A stretch of 64,000 nt of DNA from Acanthopleura granulata. Lineage: Eukaryota; Mollusca; Polyplacophora; Chitonida; Chitonidae. Below, in pieces: positions 12,601-27,600 of the stretch. The position numbers and the translations under genes are program-made. Each line of letters begins with the position of its first letter. Positions within the stretch are counted from its first letter, which is position 1. The stretch covers positions 4,471,351 to 4,535,350 of the forward strand of contig JABBOT010000004.1 in NCBI GenBank assembly GCA_016165875.1, given 5' to 3'. The notes below the pieces were generated by a model. That model was not told the origin of the DNA, ran no database searches, and saw only the letters and a list, made by a program, of their open reading frames with translations.

Positions 12601-15600
12601 ATCCATAAGGATTTCATCAGTAATCTACTTTTGAACAATTTTATTTTTGAACAAGAAAACCTTTCTCTTTGCTTTGTACGGGGTTATATAAATAAAACTT
12701 CAAAAGGAATAATACAGTGATCTTCAAAGACAATGAGATCATTTTTATGGTTAGTTCTCATTATTTTATTAGTTCCTACATGTACACAAATATCCACATC
12801 AACTTGATTCATCCGTTTGGTTGGCTGGCATTTGATGTGACCTTTATGCTGACACAATGTGCTGTGCATGTAGCTTTGGTAAATTGACAACAATAAAAGC
12901 TTTGCAATCTGAGTCGTGTTTTCAGCACTTGATATTTACTTTTGTGAATTCGCTGGATATTTTCTCTGTAAAGCTGAAATGTCCATCATTAGGAAGAAAA
13001 AATTCTAATTTGTCAGTTTATAAACCTTAAAGTCAAGGGGATCATTCAACATAAGCATGCTTGTGAGGTTTATTTGTATTAAGTTTTACCAGGTCACAAT
13101 ATACTTGTTACAATAAAATGACACCAAATGCTCTTGCAATTACACGACAGTCTCACAGGGTCACGTAATGAAAGTACCAAAACAGTCAGCCTCCAATTGT
13201 TACATGCATGTCCACGCAAATGTGTTCATCATGGTGTTATATTCCATTACATTTTAAAAGTACCATCTAGACTCGCTCTGAGATTAGTGGACCATGTCTC
13301 CAGCTTAGCTTATACATAAACTGCTTTGAATCATTATGCTGACTAATCGCTATATTCAATGAACTTGCCCCCGTATCCTGCATTGCTCTTAATGTATCAA
13401 AGCAGCATGCCATGAAAACAGGTTTCACATGATCTTAAAGAAATTTTAAATTCATTTCACCTTACAATGTGGAAACAATGATCATAACTTCACAGATGAC
13501 ACAAATGTGTCTCACATGTCCACTCGAACTATGCACCAAACTTCTCAAACTGATATTCTTTGGTAAACTAGGCTGCTCTTCTCAAAATTAAGATCATCTT
13601 CATTTTTCACAATAGCTGTTTTTAATTCTTACTCTTCACTACTAAAACAAATATCAAATTTACAATTCTCAAACAAGTTATAACCGTCTCTTTCAATTGT
13701 GTAGGGCCTACATCTTGGTGTGAAACCAAACATTCAATGAGCTTATCTTTTTTGGGGTGATGTCATGTTTAGCTGATTAAACTGAAGAAGGACAAAGGGT
13801 TACTGACTACAGACATATAAAACAGAGGCAAACCACAAAGGCCCCACAATTTCATGTAATTCTTTCCTGGGAAATATGCATCTGCTGTAAAATGTTGCAT
13901 CACATGTCCTTTCACAGGTTCGAATAAGAAATCTTTTATAACAATATGCTGAGCTATGTATTTCATCAATAAAAACCAAAATATCCAAATGTGTCACATA
14001 CATGTCCATCAAAACATAACATGATTCTGGGTGTCATTTCCTTTTTGAAACATGTGCCTTTTCCTACAAGCAAGGTTTACATTACACAAGCAATTTTGTC
14101 AGGCTGAAATGTGTTTCATCAGTAAAATGTCATATGAAAACATAAAAATTTACCATTCTTCTTTCTGTGACAAATATCAATTCTATGTAATTCTGTGTAA
14201 TTCCCAAAGGAGTATTTGTGATGAAGAATGATGTGATGGGTGTGAATAATTCAGTTTGTATTGATTTACACTCTATATATTTACAAACGAAGTGACAGCA
14301 CTCTCCGCAGGCTAAGACTGTACATATGACCATTGTATCCTGATTTTATACCCTCTACATGTAGGTTAAATCGCCAGCTTGCCATGTTCTTATTTGTCCC
14401 CATGGCAAATCCTTGAAAGCAACAAAAATCAATCAAGCTTTTGAACTGAGAACATATGAGGTCTACCATGTGATTAGTTATATTACGTATGCAAGCATTT
14501 ATCCTTTACACATTACTTGATTAAAAGACAGATAATCAGGTATTCATGTTACCAGTAGCAACACAAATGTCTGGTAATGATAAAACAAATAACTGTGTTC
14601 CTGTCTAATCAGACAAATGTCTTTTTACAGGAGAGTAATTATACTGAATGTGGTTCCAAAGGATGTACATGAAGGGTTATGAGGAGGAACTGAGAGTGGT
14701 GGGTGGGTTATATACAATTGTGGCAAGACCGACACCCTGTTTCAAAACAATGTTTGACACATGGTTTAATATAAGGTTTGTTCATGCAAGTCAATGATAA
14801 AAATTTCTACTGTACTTATATAAACAGTGTACAGATTTGACAATTCACAGTAAAATATTATTACTATTTATCTTTACATGTAAAATATATATGTACCTTT
14901 ATATGTAAAAGTAAATTCAAAATCAAAATACCTGTAACTTTACACCATACATTTTTTCAGGACTTCTTTTCACCGAAAATCTGATACTGAAAATGTGTAA
15001 GGATATGAAACCCTCAGATACATCTATACACAAGTATATGTTATAGTTTCAATCTCTTGTAGTCTGAATGTATACATTACAATACACAATGTAAGAAAAG
15101 CTCCTTGATGTTTTCTACAGAATATTAAGCTCTGGTCCTGCCTGTCTTTATATCAATCAGACAAACTGGAGATGTAAATAATGCATAAAATATTGTCTGT
15201 TAAAATTTGGATATCATAAAGTTTGCCTTCATTTGAACAAAATTGGTGGTATTCAACCATAACTATGGGATATCATTAATCTAGAAATGTTAGTTTGTCA
15301 TGTTGACCTACCAGTAGAAACTGAAATCAGAACTACATGTATGTAAAAACTTGCATACAGACATAAAATGAGAAATGACTAAATGTGCCTGACTACATGT
15401 GTGCAGACTATAGACTCAGACGAAGGCTAGGTAATACACCTGGTCAAGGTGACAAGTTGTACAAACAACACAGGAGTTTAATACCAAGACATTAAGGTAT
15501 GCTGAGCAGTGAAAGGTTGACCCTTAACCTCATATGACATTCGTCAAGTAGTGTTTTATAGATGTATGAAGTGGAAAATACAAGTTCAAACAGAAGGCTA

Positions 15601-18600
15601 TAAATATGGAATATGGAGCTATGGAATATGCTCACTGAGATATATATATATATATACATATATATAGTAACAGATGTACATGTACATAGACAAAATACAT
15701 CGGCATTCCACAGAAAAACAGGATGCTTCGCTAACCAAATTCCTTTGCTCTACAGCCCTTCACAACAGGTTTCCAAAAACACAAAATTAGAGGCACTGTT
15801 GCCTGGGATATAATCTTGGGCAAACTCAAGGCAAGAGGAGCACTCAACATCAGCATTGTTGGCCTGGGTTACAATTTTGGGTGCCCTCTATGCACAACTG
15901 GATCATTCAACATAAGCATTATTTAGTGGGATAATATTTTGTGCTCTCCCTTGGGTCTCAGTTATAACAGAGTGTCAAGGATATTTACTCTGCGATTTGC
16001 ACGATGTTACGTGCACTGAAGACCACTTGTCTTCCACCAACATGGTGTGAACATTTGTACATATCTGTGGGAAAGTTTATCACTGACTTTCAAAAGGCCA
16101 GGGTATTAGTTTTTCCCTACTAATAAATAACTTCCATCGTATAAGAGAAAAATTCTTCAGCACAGGATTAAGCAAAGAATCAAATACGTAAACAATTCCA
16201 CAGACATTAGTTTCAAAATCTTTGACCCAGTTTGGCAAGAGAACGACCATCGAATGAAATCTTTCCACAAATATCTTCAGTCACATTATCGTACTGGCCA
16301 TGATTCTAAGTCGATGTGGTGTAATGATAATACCTCAAGACCAACTGTCTGACTGGTCAAAACAGCACCTTTGCACTGATACTTCATTCTTTGAAAAGTC
16401 CTACATGACTTTCTACTGAACTGGAATTACCAACAAAAGGGGTGGAGTTACGGATTTGAGACGGGATGACCTCTACTGAGATGGGCTCACTGTATTACTT
16501 TAAAATTTTGACAATCATCGTAACATGAAGTCCACAGACGCCTTTACAAAAAATTGACACTTACCAATGACACTAATTTACTCTATGTCTTGTGCTAACA
16601 TTAACTGTGAAAACACTGAACCTGCCAAATGGCTCACCATTGACAGCCATTTTGAAAATGTGCATGACCTAGTTCTGGTTCTGAAATGTTTTGACATCCA
16701 AATCATGCTGAAAACTAAGATGTTTTCATTGCAGGCGTAACTTCAATCTTCATAATACAACCAAGATCCAGAGAGGAAAGAAGACACAATCTTCATAATA
16801 CAACCAAGATCCAGAGAGGAAAGAAGACACAGAGTCGATCACAAAATTGTGTATGTATAACAGACAATGGACAATCAAAATTCAAAATCAATACTACTAA
16901 ATATGTATCTTGATTCACTTGTACCAAGTTTTGTTGAAACTGGACAAAAACTGTACCAGTAACTAGTAGCATTTTGAAAGAAATGTTAACATAACCACTG
17001 GAATGGAAAACTGTTAATTCAATTTATGTATCTTGATAGACAACACTACAAACAAGTTTTGCTGAAATCAGTCAAAAACTGTGGGAGGAGTAGCATTTTG
17101 AAAGATACATGTACGTTAACATACACTGAATAAACAGATAGACAGACGGGCAATCGATAATCAAAATGGAAAACCGATAACACCAATTAGGTATGTCAAT
17201 GTAGTCTACACTTCAACAAAGTTTCATTGAAATCGCACAAAAACTGTAGGCGGAGTAGCGTTTTGAAAGATACACGTAAGTTAACAAATACTCAAAAAAA
17301 ACAGACAGACAGACAACCAATGACTGAAATGGAAAATCGATACTGCCAATTATGTATCTCAATGTGGTCTACACTTCACCAAAGTTTCACTGAAACTGGA
17401 CAGAAAGTGTTGGAGGAGTATCGTTTTGAAAATATCAACATATTCTGTATAAATAGTCTGCCGGACAACTGATCATTGAAATGGAAAATCGATACTACAA
17501 ATTTTGTACCTTGATGCTGTCTACACTTGACCTAAGTTTCGTTGAAATCAAACAAAAACTGTAGGAAAAGTAGCATTTTGAAGGAAAAGTTAACAGACAG
17601 AGAGACAGAGATGGACAGACGCTGGACAACTTCCTAATACATAACCTCTTCTGGTCTTCAATAAGTGGAGCTAAAAATGTTGATATCTTCAGCAGCAAAA
17701 TACTTGTACATGTATGTACATACTTGCCCTATACATAGGTCCTAACCAAAAAATACTGTCAAACCAAGTTTTAAAGAAACCCAGCATGGGCATGAAGTGA
17801 TACACTGCTTATCAAATTAACCTTCTCGTAATGGAATCTACTCTAGTAAAATTCTAAAGTTTTGTTCTCACTACCACACTCTCATAATTCTGCAGGAAAC
17901 ATGTATTTTTAATCATCTCTGATGGTAAACCACAGTCTGTATTCATGTTTCTCTATAATATGTACTTCCAATACAGTTACAGGTACTAAGCACTTGTGCA
18001 TTTGTGCTCCTATCTTAGTATGTGGCTCTCACTGATAAGATGTATTTGTCCATGAAACAGGAGGGGCACCAGGAGCTGGTTCAATCCCAGCCTTGAACAG
18101 GGAATTTGTTCATTCCCTTTTGTTCGCTGACAGTAAGCAAACAATTGTTGCTCGTGTGGTCTTTTGCGCAGTCTACCATTCATTGAAAACCAGTTTTCTT
18201 CCAAGCATATGAGATACATATACATCACACATGGGAAAGTACATCAGTATAAAACTTGGATTACTACCAAAAGAGCTATGGTTTCTCCACCCATAATATT
18301 TACTACATCACCACAGTTGGTGACCCTTAAATTTTACATAGCCACCTTGCTTGTAAAACATGGCATGTGTTCCATACTAAGAAATTTGAATCACACGGCC
18401 ATACATTTGATTGGTGATATTCTGATACTAAGGTTGCTTACCAAATGAAATTGATTATTCATGTTTTGTTTCATTTGATGTCTCATTTTCTCAATCTCAT
18501 CAATTAGACAAGCAATGCAGTACAACCCTAGCAATACCTTGATCATGCACCAGATGGTAGAGGAAGGAGTCCAAATGGATGTGATTACAAAATATTGCAT

Positions 18601-21600
18601 ATAATATCCCAGGATAATAATATAAACTACCTAAAGTTTAGCTGTCAAAAGTGCATACTGAGAGACAAATATGTCATAAATCATTTCATTTTATGGTGAA
18701 TCATATTTTTATGGTCAAATATCATCTTCACCTTAAAAAACATACTTTAAAACACCTTTTTAAGATCAATAAAACTGTCAGAAACAGGAGAAAAAATAGC
18801 AAATAATTCAGGACTAAATATATGTTTACTGTAATAGAGAGAAGTATGCCATGCTCCTTTGAAAGTCCAATGCCCTTTGATGCATTCTGGTAGGAAAGTT
18901 TACCAGGAAGCCCGGGAAGACATGTCAAAATAAAACATAATGCAACCTGTTCCCAATGAGTTGTTTGAAAGTGCTTGACAAAAGCAGCCAATCTTTCTCA
19001 AAGACTGTTCGGTTAGCTGTGGTACAAGTGTTGGACCCAGCAACAGCACTAAAAATCATTTGCCTCAGTTCATCAGTATCAGGTTCTGTAATTTGAGAAA
19101 CACTGCTCTTCTGGCCAATCACACTTGATGGAATACCTGCTGTGAAATATCATAAAATTCAGAGGCATATTTCACTCTATTTAAGCACTTCTGATAATAT
19201 ATATTTACTGTTGGTATTATGAAATTAATGCTGATTTGTCTTACCAGTTTAGTGCTGTTCAAGTCTTTCTGCATGGAATTGGACATGTTATCAATGGCTT
19301 GTAGCTGATAATCCATGTTCCTCAGCTGCCGAATCATTGACTCGCGCGATCTCTCTCGGGATTGGGCGCCCGAAAACACAGCTGCCGTCACACTGTGAAG
19401 AGATACAAAGGTCACATCCGTTTATATCTCTGTGTGGATATATCTACTACTGTGCAAGTTTTAAATCATGTGAAGTTTTCAAGTGAAAACAGTGTGATTG
19501 TCAAGTTAATGCCAATTAAGATTTTTCAATGAGACAAAAATATTACACAAATTAAGCACCTGATGACTGCTCCTAATCTTTACCAAGACCATTTTTTACC
19601 TGTTTATTTATTTATCTGATTGGTGTTTTATGCCGTTCTCAAGAATATTTCACTTATACGACTGCAGCCAGCATTATGGGGGGAGAAAACCGTGCAGAGC
19701 CTTGCAGAGATTGTTGGCGCACCTACCCATGTATGACCAGAAAGGAAGCCAGCATGAGATGGACTTGACCTCACATTGGTGAGATACACCTGGGTCATTA
19801 CGTTGTGCTGCCGCACTAAAACCCTTTGCCATGGAGGCCCTCCAAAACCATTGTGTCAGACTGATAGGAAGCCGTATGTTGGGGCCTAGGTGAAGAGGAC
19901 GGTATAACATTCGGCCAGTTGGGTCCATGTGCCAGTCAGAGTGCAGACAAGTTGACTCACCTATCATCTGGCATATGAGTCCTGTTGAAGAGTTTCACTG
20001 TAAGCGAGTCACCTCTGACTCTGTTCCAAGACACCAGACTCTCTCGCAACTCCTCTTCCCTTACATCAGAGACTGGAACTGTAAGATTTAATACTGGCAT
20101 TGCATAATGGTGCTTAGAAGTGATAACAGGAAGTCCTGTGCTTTTACATTCAAAACAATACAAAGTGAATTATGTTATTAAATGCAGCTACTATGATATC
20201 ACAAAAATTTATAACTACTTTAGCACTTCTTTTAAATCTAAGAAACTCAACCTCCTCCTCAAACTTCAGGATGTGATGTGAAGCACATGCAATTGTCAAA
20301 AATTATTTAAGCTAAAATACATCTTAAATAAATCGATTCAATATTATGTCCACGAGAGAATGCCCAAAAAAAAGTCAGCATGAGTTGAGATTGAAAGATT
20401 TGGTGGAAATAATACTCTGATGTATTGTTCTATCCAAGGACAGGTAGCAGAAAAAATATATCATGTTTAAAGATGGTGAAAGAAAAATAAGTTAAACTGG
20501 AAGACACACATCGATGCAATGTCCAAAAAGATTAGTTGAAATACTGGTCTTTTACATCATATTAACGGCTGTTTAAATGGGAAGATATTACACATTCTTT
20601 ACATCACGTTTACTTATCCATACCTATCTTATTGCAATTGAGTTTGGAAGAATACATACCCCTGCCATCTAAGACCACTGCAAATATTGCAAAAGAAAGC
20701 TATAAGACTGATAACATACTCCAGAAAGTTCGACCATACGACTCCACTCTTTGCAGAATTAAAACTTCTGTCAGTTAAACAGTTCAATGATTTCTTAACA
20801 CATCAATTTGTAAATAGGTTCTTAAATTATCCCAATTACATTCCAACAACTGTTCACTCCTACTTTATACGCTTGTCCCAAGATCACTGATACCCCACAA
20901 TGCATTCTATGCTAAATTTATGTTGTATTAATTATTATTCAGATTTTTCTCTCTACACAGTCCAAAGGAAAAGTTCTAAGCTATGGAACACTTTGCACTC
21001 AAATCTTAAATGTATCCATTCTATGTCACTTTTCAAGCCGTTACTTAAGCCTGGTTTCAATATACTGTTATAATTATTGTTTTTCTATTGTATTTATGTT
21101 TTACTCCTCAAAGTACATTTTGCCTCTACATTTAATATTCATCGGATTGTTTTCAGTGCATTTCTATGTGATACATAAGGAACAGAACACGCCCCATGGG
21201 GTTTTATTCCTGCCTAACATGCCCACGTATACATGTACAACAAAACCTGTCTTCTGGTGAATAAATAAATGAAATGAAGTGGTGGTGAGAAGCTGCAAGT
21301 TAAAATTCTTCATACTGCTGATGTGTATTTCGTTTGTAATAATCATCCTATATTTACCACTATATATGATTCAGGTGCCATTTGAAAAAAAACCCACTTA
21401 GACATACAAAAGCAAGAACAGAAATAGGTACATAAGTATTAAAGCCAGAAAAGAGTGAATATTGTGACAATGATACCATGTACTTCAAATCATTCTTATC
21501 TGTTCCATTTTTTTTTTTTTTTTGAACTGTCCTGTTATTGCCAGTCATATTAAGTCTTCATTACTTATTGGAAGTGAAGGGAGGTGTTACAGTGTCACAA

Positions 21601-24600
21601 AAGTGTTTACTTAGCTTTTAGATTTAGCATATATGTTACAACTTTGGTAAAGTTGATATAAAACTGGAGTAAAGACTATATTTTTGAAAACTTCCACAGG
21701 ACACAAAAACCAACTACAACTTGTTCTACCACCCATGATATCTGGACATGGGACATACACGTTCATAGTCCAAGACAACAAGTCATTTTCAATGTTTGAT
21801 GGAATGATCTCTTTTCCTTAGGTCTAAGGCGTGGTTGTTGTGATTTGGTGGAAGCATGCCAGAGAAAGCTTAAACCTACTGTGTAACTGACCTGGGTGTG
21901 ATGTGGGTGGGGCTTCTGTCGATGTCCTCACGGAGGTTGGGTGGAGGGTGATGTCTGGCTGCACCCTCAACTGCTCCCCCCGCCCCTCCAGGTCCCTCAG
22001 TACGGATGATGCTCGGATGTCCACCACATTCAGGAACCCACGGGCTGGCTCAGATACCTGGTAGGCAGATACACACACATACATATAAGGGGCAGGGAGC
22101 AATCTGAGGTTAGGCCTGGTATACCTTATTTTCACACAACATTTTTCTCGGGATTATCTCAAGTTTACATGGATTATGTATTAGACAAATCACACATATC
22201 CAACAGTTGAACTATAAATAAAGATGTTTTGACACCAAAGTAACTCTTAGAGTGTTGTTTTGTCCACAGCTAGCTGACCCTAGCCCAATGAGGCCTCAGG
22301 ATGGAATCCAGCTTTTGTTCATTTGGCTGCAGCTTTAAGACGAGGCCTGTCCAGTTTCTGGCTCAAGGCTGTGGATTATTCTGGGCAGTTGGGCAAATTT
22401 GGTTTCATCTTTCTATAAACCTAACCCCTGTTGTATCAGTGAAAAATTCTTCACAACAACATTACATTGGAATAAAATTCATAATTAAATAAGTACAACA
22501 AGGTTTTTCAACCAAAGCACATCTCCCTCCTTCCTGAAGTTAACCAGTTCTTTAGGCCTCAAAAAATGACCAGATGATTGGACAAAAGAACAAACATACT
22601 CCAAAAGACGATCAGTTTTCAAGTTCGAAGTAATTAAGCCAGAAACCCAATTTTGGATGAGCATTTCCGAAGATATCAAACAGGTAAAGCTGCCCCCTAA
22701 AATGTCAGAACACTGACACAGGAACTTCAGGCAGAAGATCGAACTCTTAAAGTCGATGAGTTCTTAGGACCCAGGACATTAATCTTCAAGTGAAACTTGA
22801 CTAAAATCAGCACATTAACTCTGGAAACATTGAGTAGGCAGTATTCCAGAGACAAGAATATTAACAGCTACAATGTCAAACTGGTGACACTGAAAATGAA
22901 ATGGACAAAAAAGCAACCTTCTAAGTTAAAACTTCATGAACATTTGATTAAACTGCGATCAGCAGTTTTAAAAATATCTCACCCATTATTAATTGAATTG
23001 GTAATTAATTGAAGGCATCTCAAAATACCAATTAATGCACAAATGAGCAGACGGACAATGCCCAATGTGTAAACAAAGCTTTAATATCATTTGTTGAAGA
23101 TCAGCTTATTAGTTTTGGGCATATCCATATGATACATGCAACACACATGTAGTTGTTTCCAAGTTCTATTTATTCTGGGATAGAACAAGCTCATTGAGCT
23201 TTAATCCTGCCAGCATCTTGGATAATCAGATCTTTTTATTTATTATACATTTTATACACTACCGTTGTTTATATTTATCATGTAAAACATGTAAAAGACA
23301 CTGGTGAATTTTAAGTCACACCACATGTAGTTATGACGAGACATAAATAATGAGCAAGACTGACAAGCAAAACCACATAACAAACTGACCATTTCATCTC
23401 AGTAAAGAACAGGGTCCACTTTCACAAAACTTTGTACGTCACTTTCTTTGTAACTCATCTCGTAAATGACGTCATCTAGGTTACAGGGCCATACGGCGAT
23501 GTGAGTTATGAAGATTTGTGAAAGAGGCCCAGTAAGACAGGCAGGGTGGAAAAGTGGAGAAGAATTCTGATTTGGATACAATGTTAACCTTGTTGTCAGA
23601 ATCAGGGTCCCTGTCTTCCCCAAACCTCAGTCCCAGGTAGATGTCAGGTGCTAAGACATTCCCTTGTATACACCTGTTGTACTCAATGAGGGCCTCTTGG
23701 ATAGGGTCTGTACCTGTCAAACCAACATAAAATAAAAAATGGTATGGCTACAGCTAAACTTTAAAATCAATAAATGATCATGCATCCTCACTGCAATTCA
23801 ACTGCATTGTGCATTTACAATCGCTACCCTTTCTCCATGAGGTAAATGCAACCAATTTTAAGTTTTCACATGAGAGTGATTTCTTTTTTTTTAGACCTTG
23901 ACTTAGACCTCAGTGCAAAACTACTACAATTAACACAGCTGGCAGCAACAGTCCAGCTCTGACGTTTAACAACTGTTAATTAATTTAAAAAAATTTCCAA
24001 CCAAGAGAGCACAAGGAAACAACCCTGCAAAGGCAGTTATATGGCCTGCTCATGCAAGTGCCATTAGTTCTCTCGGACTTACATCTGAAAAATGCTCCTT
24101 AATTCTAGACAGGTAGACATTTGGCTCCAACCCGTCATATTTTTCCTTGATTATGCCTCAGAAAAATATCAGTAACACAATATGTACCCAGGCATATAAC
24201 CCAGGAAGCTTTTTAAATAAATATAATGATGGCGATAAATTTCCTTATATGAAGTCACAGATGAGTCAGTAGTAGCCAAGTTCAAGCGTGTGATCTCAAG
24301 GACCAAGGACTTCAGGGAATGCACCAATCTGACCCTCTCCTCCCCTAATAGGTGTAATGGACTAACCTGTGTCCTTGGTAACAGAGGTGGAGGCCTCAGC
24401 TGTCCGGAACCCCTCCACTGCTAGGTCTGTCGCAATCTCAGCATCCACCTGTTCTTTGGTCATGGTAGCAAAATCCACCTGCACAGAAATACACATAAAT
24501 CACAGGACTGAAAACTAGACGTGGAAGGTCTTGAGGAATATAACATTTTTACCAAACTTTCACAGAGAATAAATGCGTCACAAATGACGGGAACAATTTC

Positions 24601-27600
24601 ATCCTTTGTGAGATCAGACAGAGCAACAGACTTTACTTAAATATGGTCATCCATCATCTCTGTGTTATTTTTTTGGGTGGGGGTGGGTGAATTATGGATG
24701 TTAAGTCATACAGGTGTTGAATAATGTGTGTTTCAATGACAGAAATAACAGTATGAATTTCATACCTAGGTTAAGGTACCAGTCTGTATTTGATAGAAAT
24801 GGAAATGTAACAGTATCTATTAAACACCAAACTAAATGCAGCAGCATCTATTTAATACAGATGTTAATGTAACAGTCCTTATCTGATACTGCCTGTTCAG
24901 ACACTTCGTCTATAGCTAGGCTTTCTGCCCTCATCCAGCAGGCAGAAATAACCGATCCACCGATTCCAGAGCTCATGAATATTAATGTAAATATATTATC
25001 CAATCAAATAGTAGTTCTCCTAATTGATTGACACCAAAGATAAAACATACACAGCTGGTGGGATGGGGATAAAACTGACATAAAAGAGACAGATGCTGGC
25101 CTGCTGTCTCATATTAAGATGTGATGTCTTATACTTATTGGCGTGTTCAATCATGGAAATAGAATACGATGAAATCTCTTGATCATTCAACAAGTCAGCC
25201 TGTGACCAAAGATGTAAGACCAGAGCAAGGCTGGCACTGAGAATTAAACCTCAAATGGCCACTCAGATTTTAATGTTCTATTTGTTCCATTTCTATTGTA
25301 TACTGTGCTGCAAAACACTACATGAGCTGGAAACAGTGTGGTCTGTTCTGCCTTGATGGCTCGGTCAATTCGTAGTTTGCATAAATTCTTTGCGAGCTCA
25401 CGCAGGCAAGTGTCTGATTGAATAACGATGACAGCTTTTCAAGTTCTGGCTTGAGTGGATTCCCCCAGTCGATTGATCAAGACAGAAAATGGAGTAATAA
25501 ACCCATAGGCAATACATGAAGTGTCTGGCTTGATATAATGAAGAGGCTGATACTCAGTTAATGTGCTCATACCAAAATGTTTTGATAACTGAATTAAACA
25601 ACAGTCAAATAAATAAATAGTTGATATCGATGTCAATTTACCAAATGAATTTGGTACCAACATATAATGTAACAGTACATGAATGTATTTGAAAAATCTA
25701 CCAGTACGAAAATTTATTCAAATATACCAGTATGAAATTTATTCAATATAAATATACCAGTATGAACTTTATTCAATATAAATATACCAATATGCAATTT
25801 ATACAATATAAATATACCAGCATGAAATTTATTTAAATGTTGGTATTTGAAACCACTGTCAATCTACATGCATCAGTATGTGCCTTGAATATACCATGCA
25901 GAACCATCCACATAATTCACTTAACCAGGTTGTTCTTTACCCTGTCCAATGCATTGTAAGCTTTAATACCAGTCTGTTACATCAATTATCAACAAGAATG
26001 TACTCTTCGTAATGGGCAACTTGCAAATCGTCATACAGCCTTTCACATAGCAGCCCAAAACCATCAGCCTTTTTGTTACTTCCTAAAGTTTGTCACACTT
26101 TGGGGAATGTATGCTCAGAATCTAGGTGCGTGGTACCTAGCGCCACAGCGTCACAGCAGTATGTTGCCCTTCAAAGTCTAACATTCTTCCAACAAGAGGC
26201 AGGTTTGCCTATATCCATGTACACGTATTGTACTTCACTTTAGCTACTATCAGCAGAAAATGTTTAACTCAAGTATACACTGCTGTGTCAAGGATACTCA
26301 ATAGTACACATTAGACATAGCCAATACCTTTTTTTTCTGTCTTTTCTTCCATTCTTGCTCTAATGCCTTGGCAACATCATGCTGAAATTTGGCACTAGTG
26401 GGTTGCCTACCTCCGAACTCATTCTCATATTTCAGGTAGCTTTCAAATATACCTTTATAAAGAGAAATGGTAAAATCATACTAATTAAACTGAGTAAACC
26501 TACTGTACTCATTGCTGTTACACATTTAAAGTTTCCCTTCAATATTACTCATAGCTTAAAGACTATGATTTATGATGGTTACTCATTTATTAAAAAAAAA
26601 TAAAGTGTCCTAAGATTTAATCAACAAATCCCTTTTTCATAAAGACCAATGCCAATCAAATGTCATTCAACACCAATATCTTGAAAATTCTATGAAAGTG
26701 TGCCAACTCCTCATCCATGGAGGCCCCCACCACTAATAAGACTCAAGACATGAAAGGAGGAGACAAAAACTATACCAGGAGGGATGGCATATCCATCATG
26801 CAGCTCTTCTTCTTCCTTTTCTTCATCATCTCTTACAACCATGTCATTTGCTTCATTCTTTGTAGATATCTTTCCTTTTCCCTTCTTCCCTCTCTGTGAT
26901 TTCACATGCTGAGGGGATGTAACAGGTTCAGAGCTGAGATTCCCCTGAAATGTTCCATGGAACACATATTGGAACAGTGACCAGACTTGTGTGTGCGTTT
27001 TTTTTCAAGGATGTTGATTTTAAAGTGACCATACTAGCATTCCACAGCTTGTCAGAAAACCATTTCAATTTCAATTCAGAGAAAAAGCTTTGATGTTAAC
27101 TTCATATCCATGTTGAAACTCAATTTATCAACATAATATGAACATTGACCAGAGAATTTCACAAGATACAAAAACTTTTACGTATTTGAATGGAACATGC
27201 ATTTTAAAGCATGGTTAGCAATGACAAAGATATAGAGTATTGTAACATAATGAACAGCAAAGAAAACTTATAACCTGATTAAAACTTTTAACTTAAAAAA
27301 TATAACCTGGTCAATATCCTCAGACTCAGTAGTTGTGGGTGCTGCTTGTTCAACGTCCTCTTTTCTCCATCGTCTCCTGTAATTTACAACAAAATTAATC
27401 TCACCCACAATACACAGGATTACTTGATAACACAGACTCTTCAAACAATCATTAATGTACTGTCTTTTTGTCAGTTGATAAAGGAACTTAATTTGGCTAT
27501 GATAATATTTACAGTCATTTTGCAAACACTGCTGATTATCTACTGTTCTCTATCTTTATTAAGTGGTATCTTTGAGGCAAATTCTCCTCTTCTATTTCTG

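Larger units (their letters stand above)
6504..19244 (-). other. CPLANE1 intron (12.7 kb)
   Basis: The longest stretch without a supported exon. The flanking exons join in phase 0 to give a continuous coiled coil (NSTKL/LLSTIESVGD), so none is required. It holds repeat fragments, a TA microsatellite, a ~160-bp tandem array, and possible regulatory sequence around 9.4-9.8 and 11.5-12.0 kb that is less AT-rich than its surroundings. Confidence 0.7.

Noticed and set aside
16860..17640. CRISPR-like spaced repeats
   Set aside because: Units are ~160 bp, diverged and directly tandem with no uniform spacers, in a eukaryotic intron.
24915..24955. Short inverted repeat TTTCTGCC..GGCAGAAA
   Set aside because: Eight-base arms are expected by chance in 64 kb.
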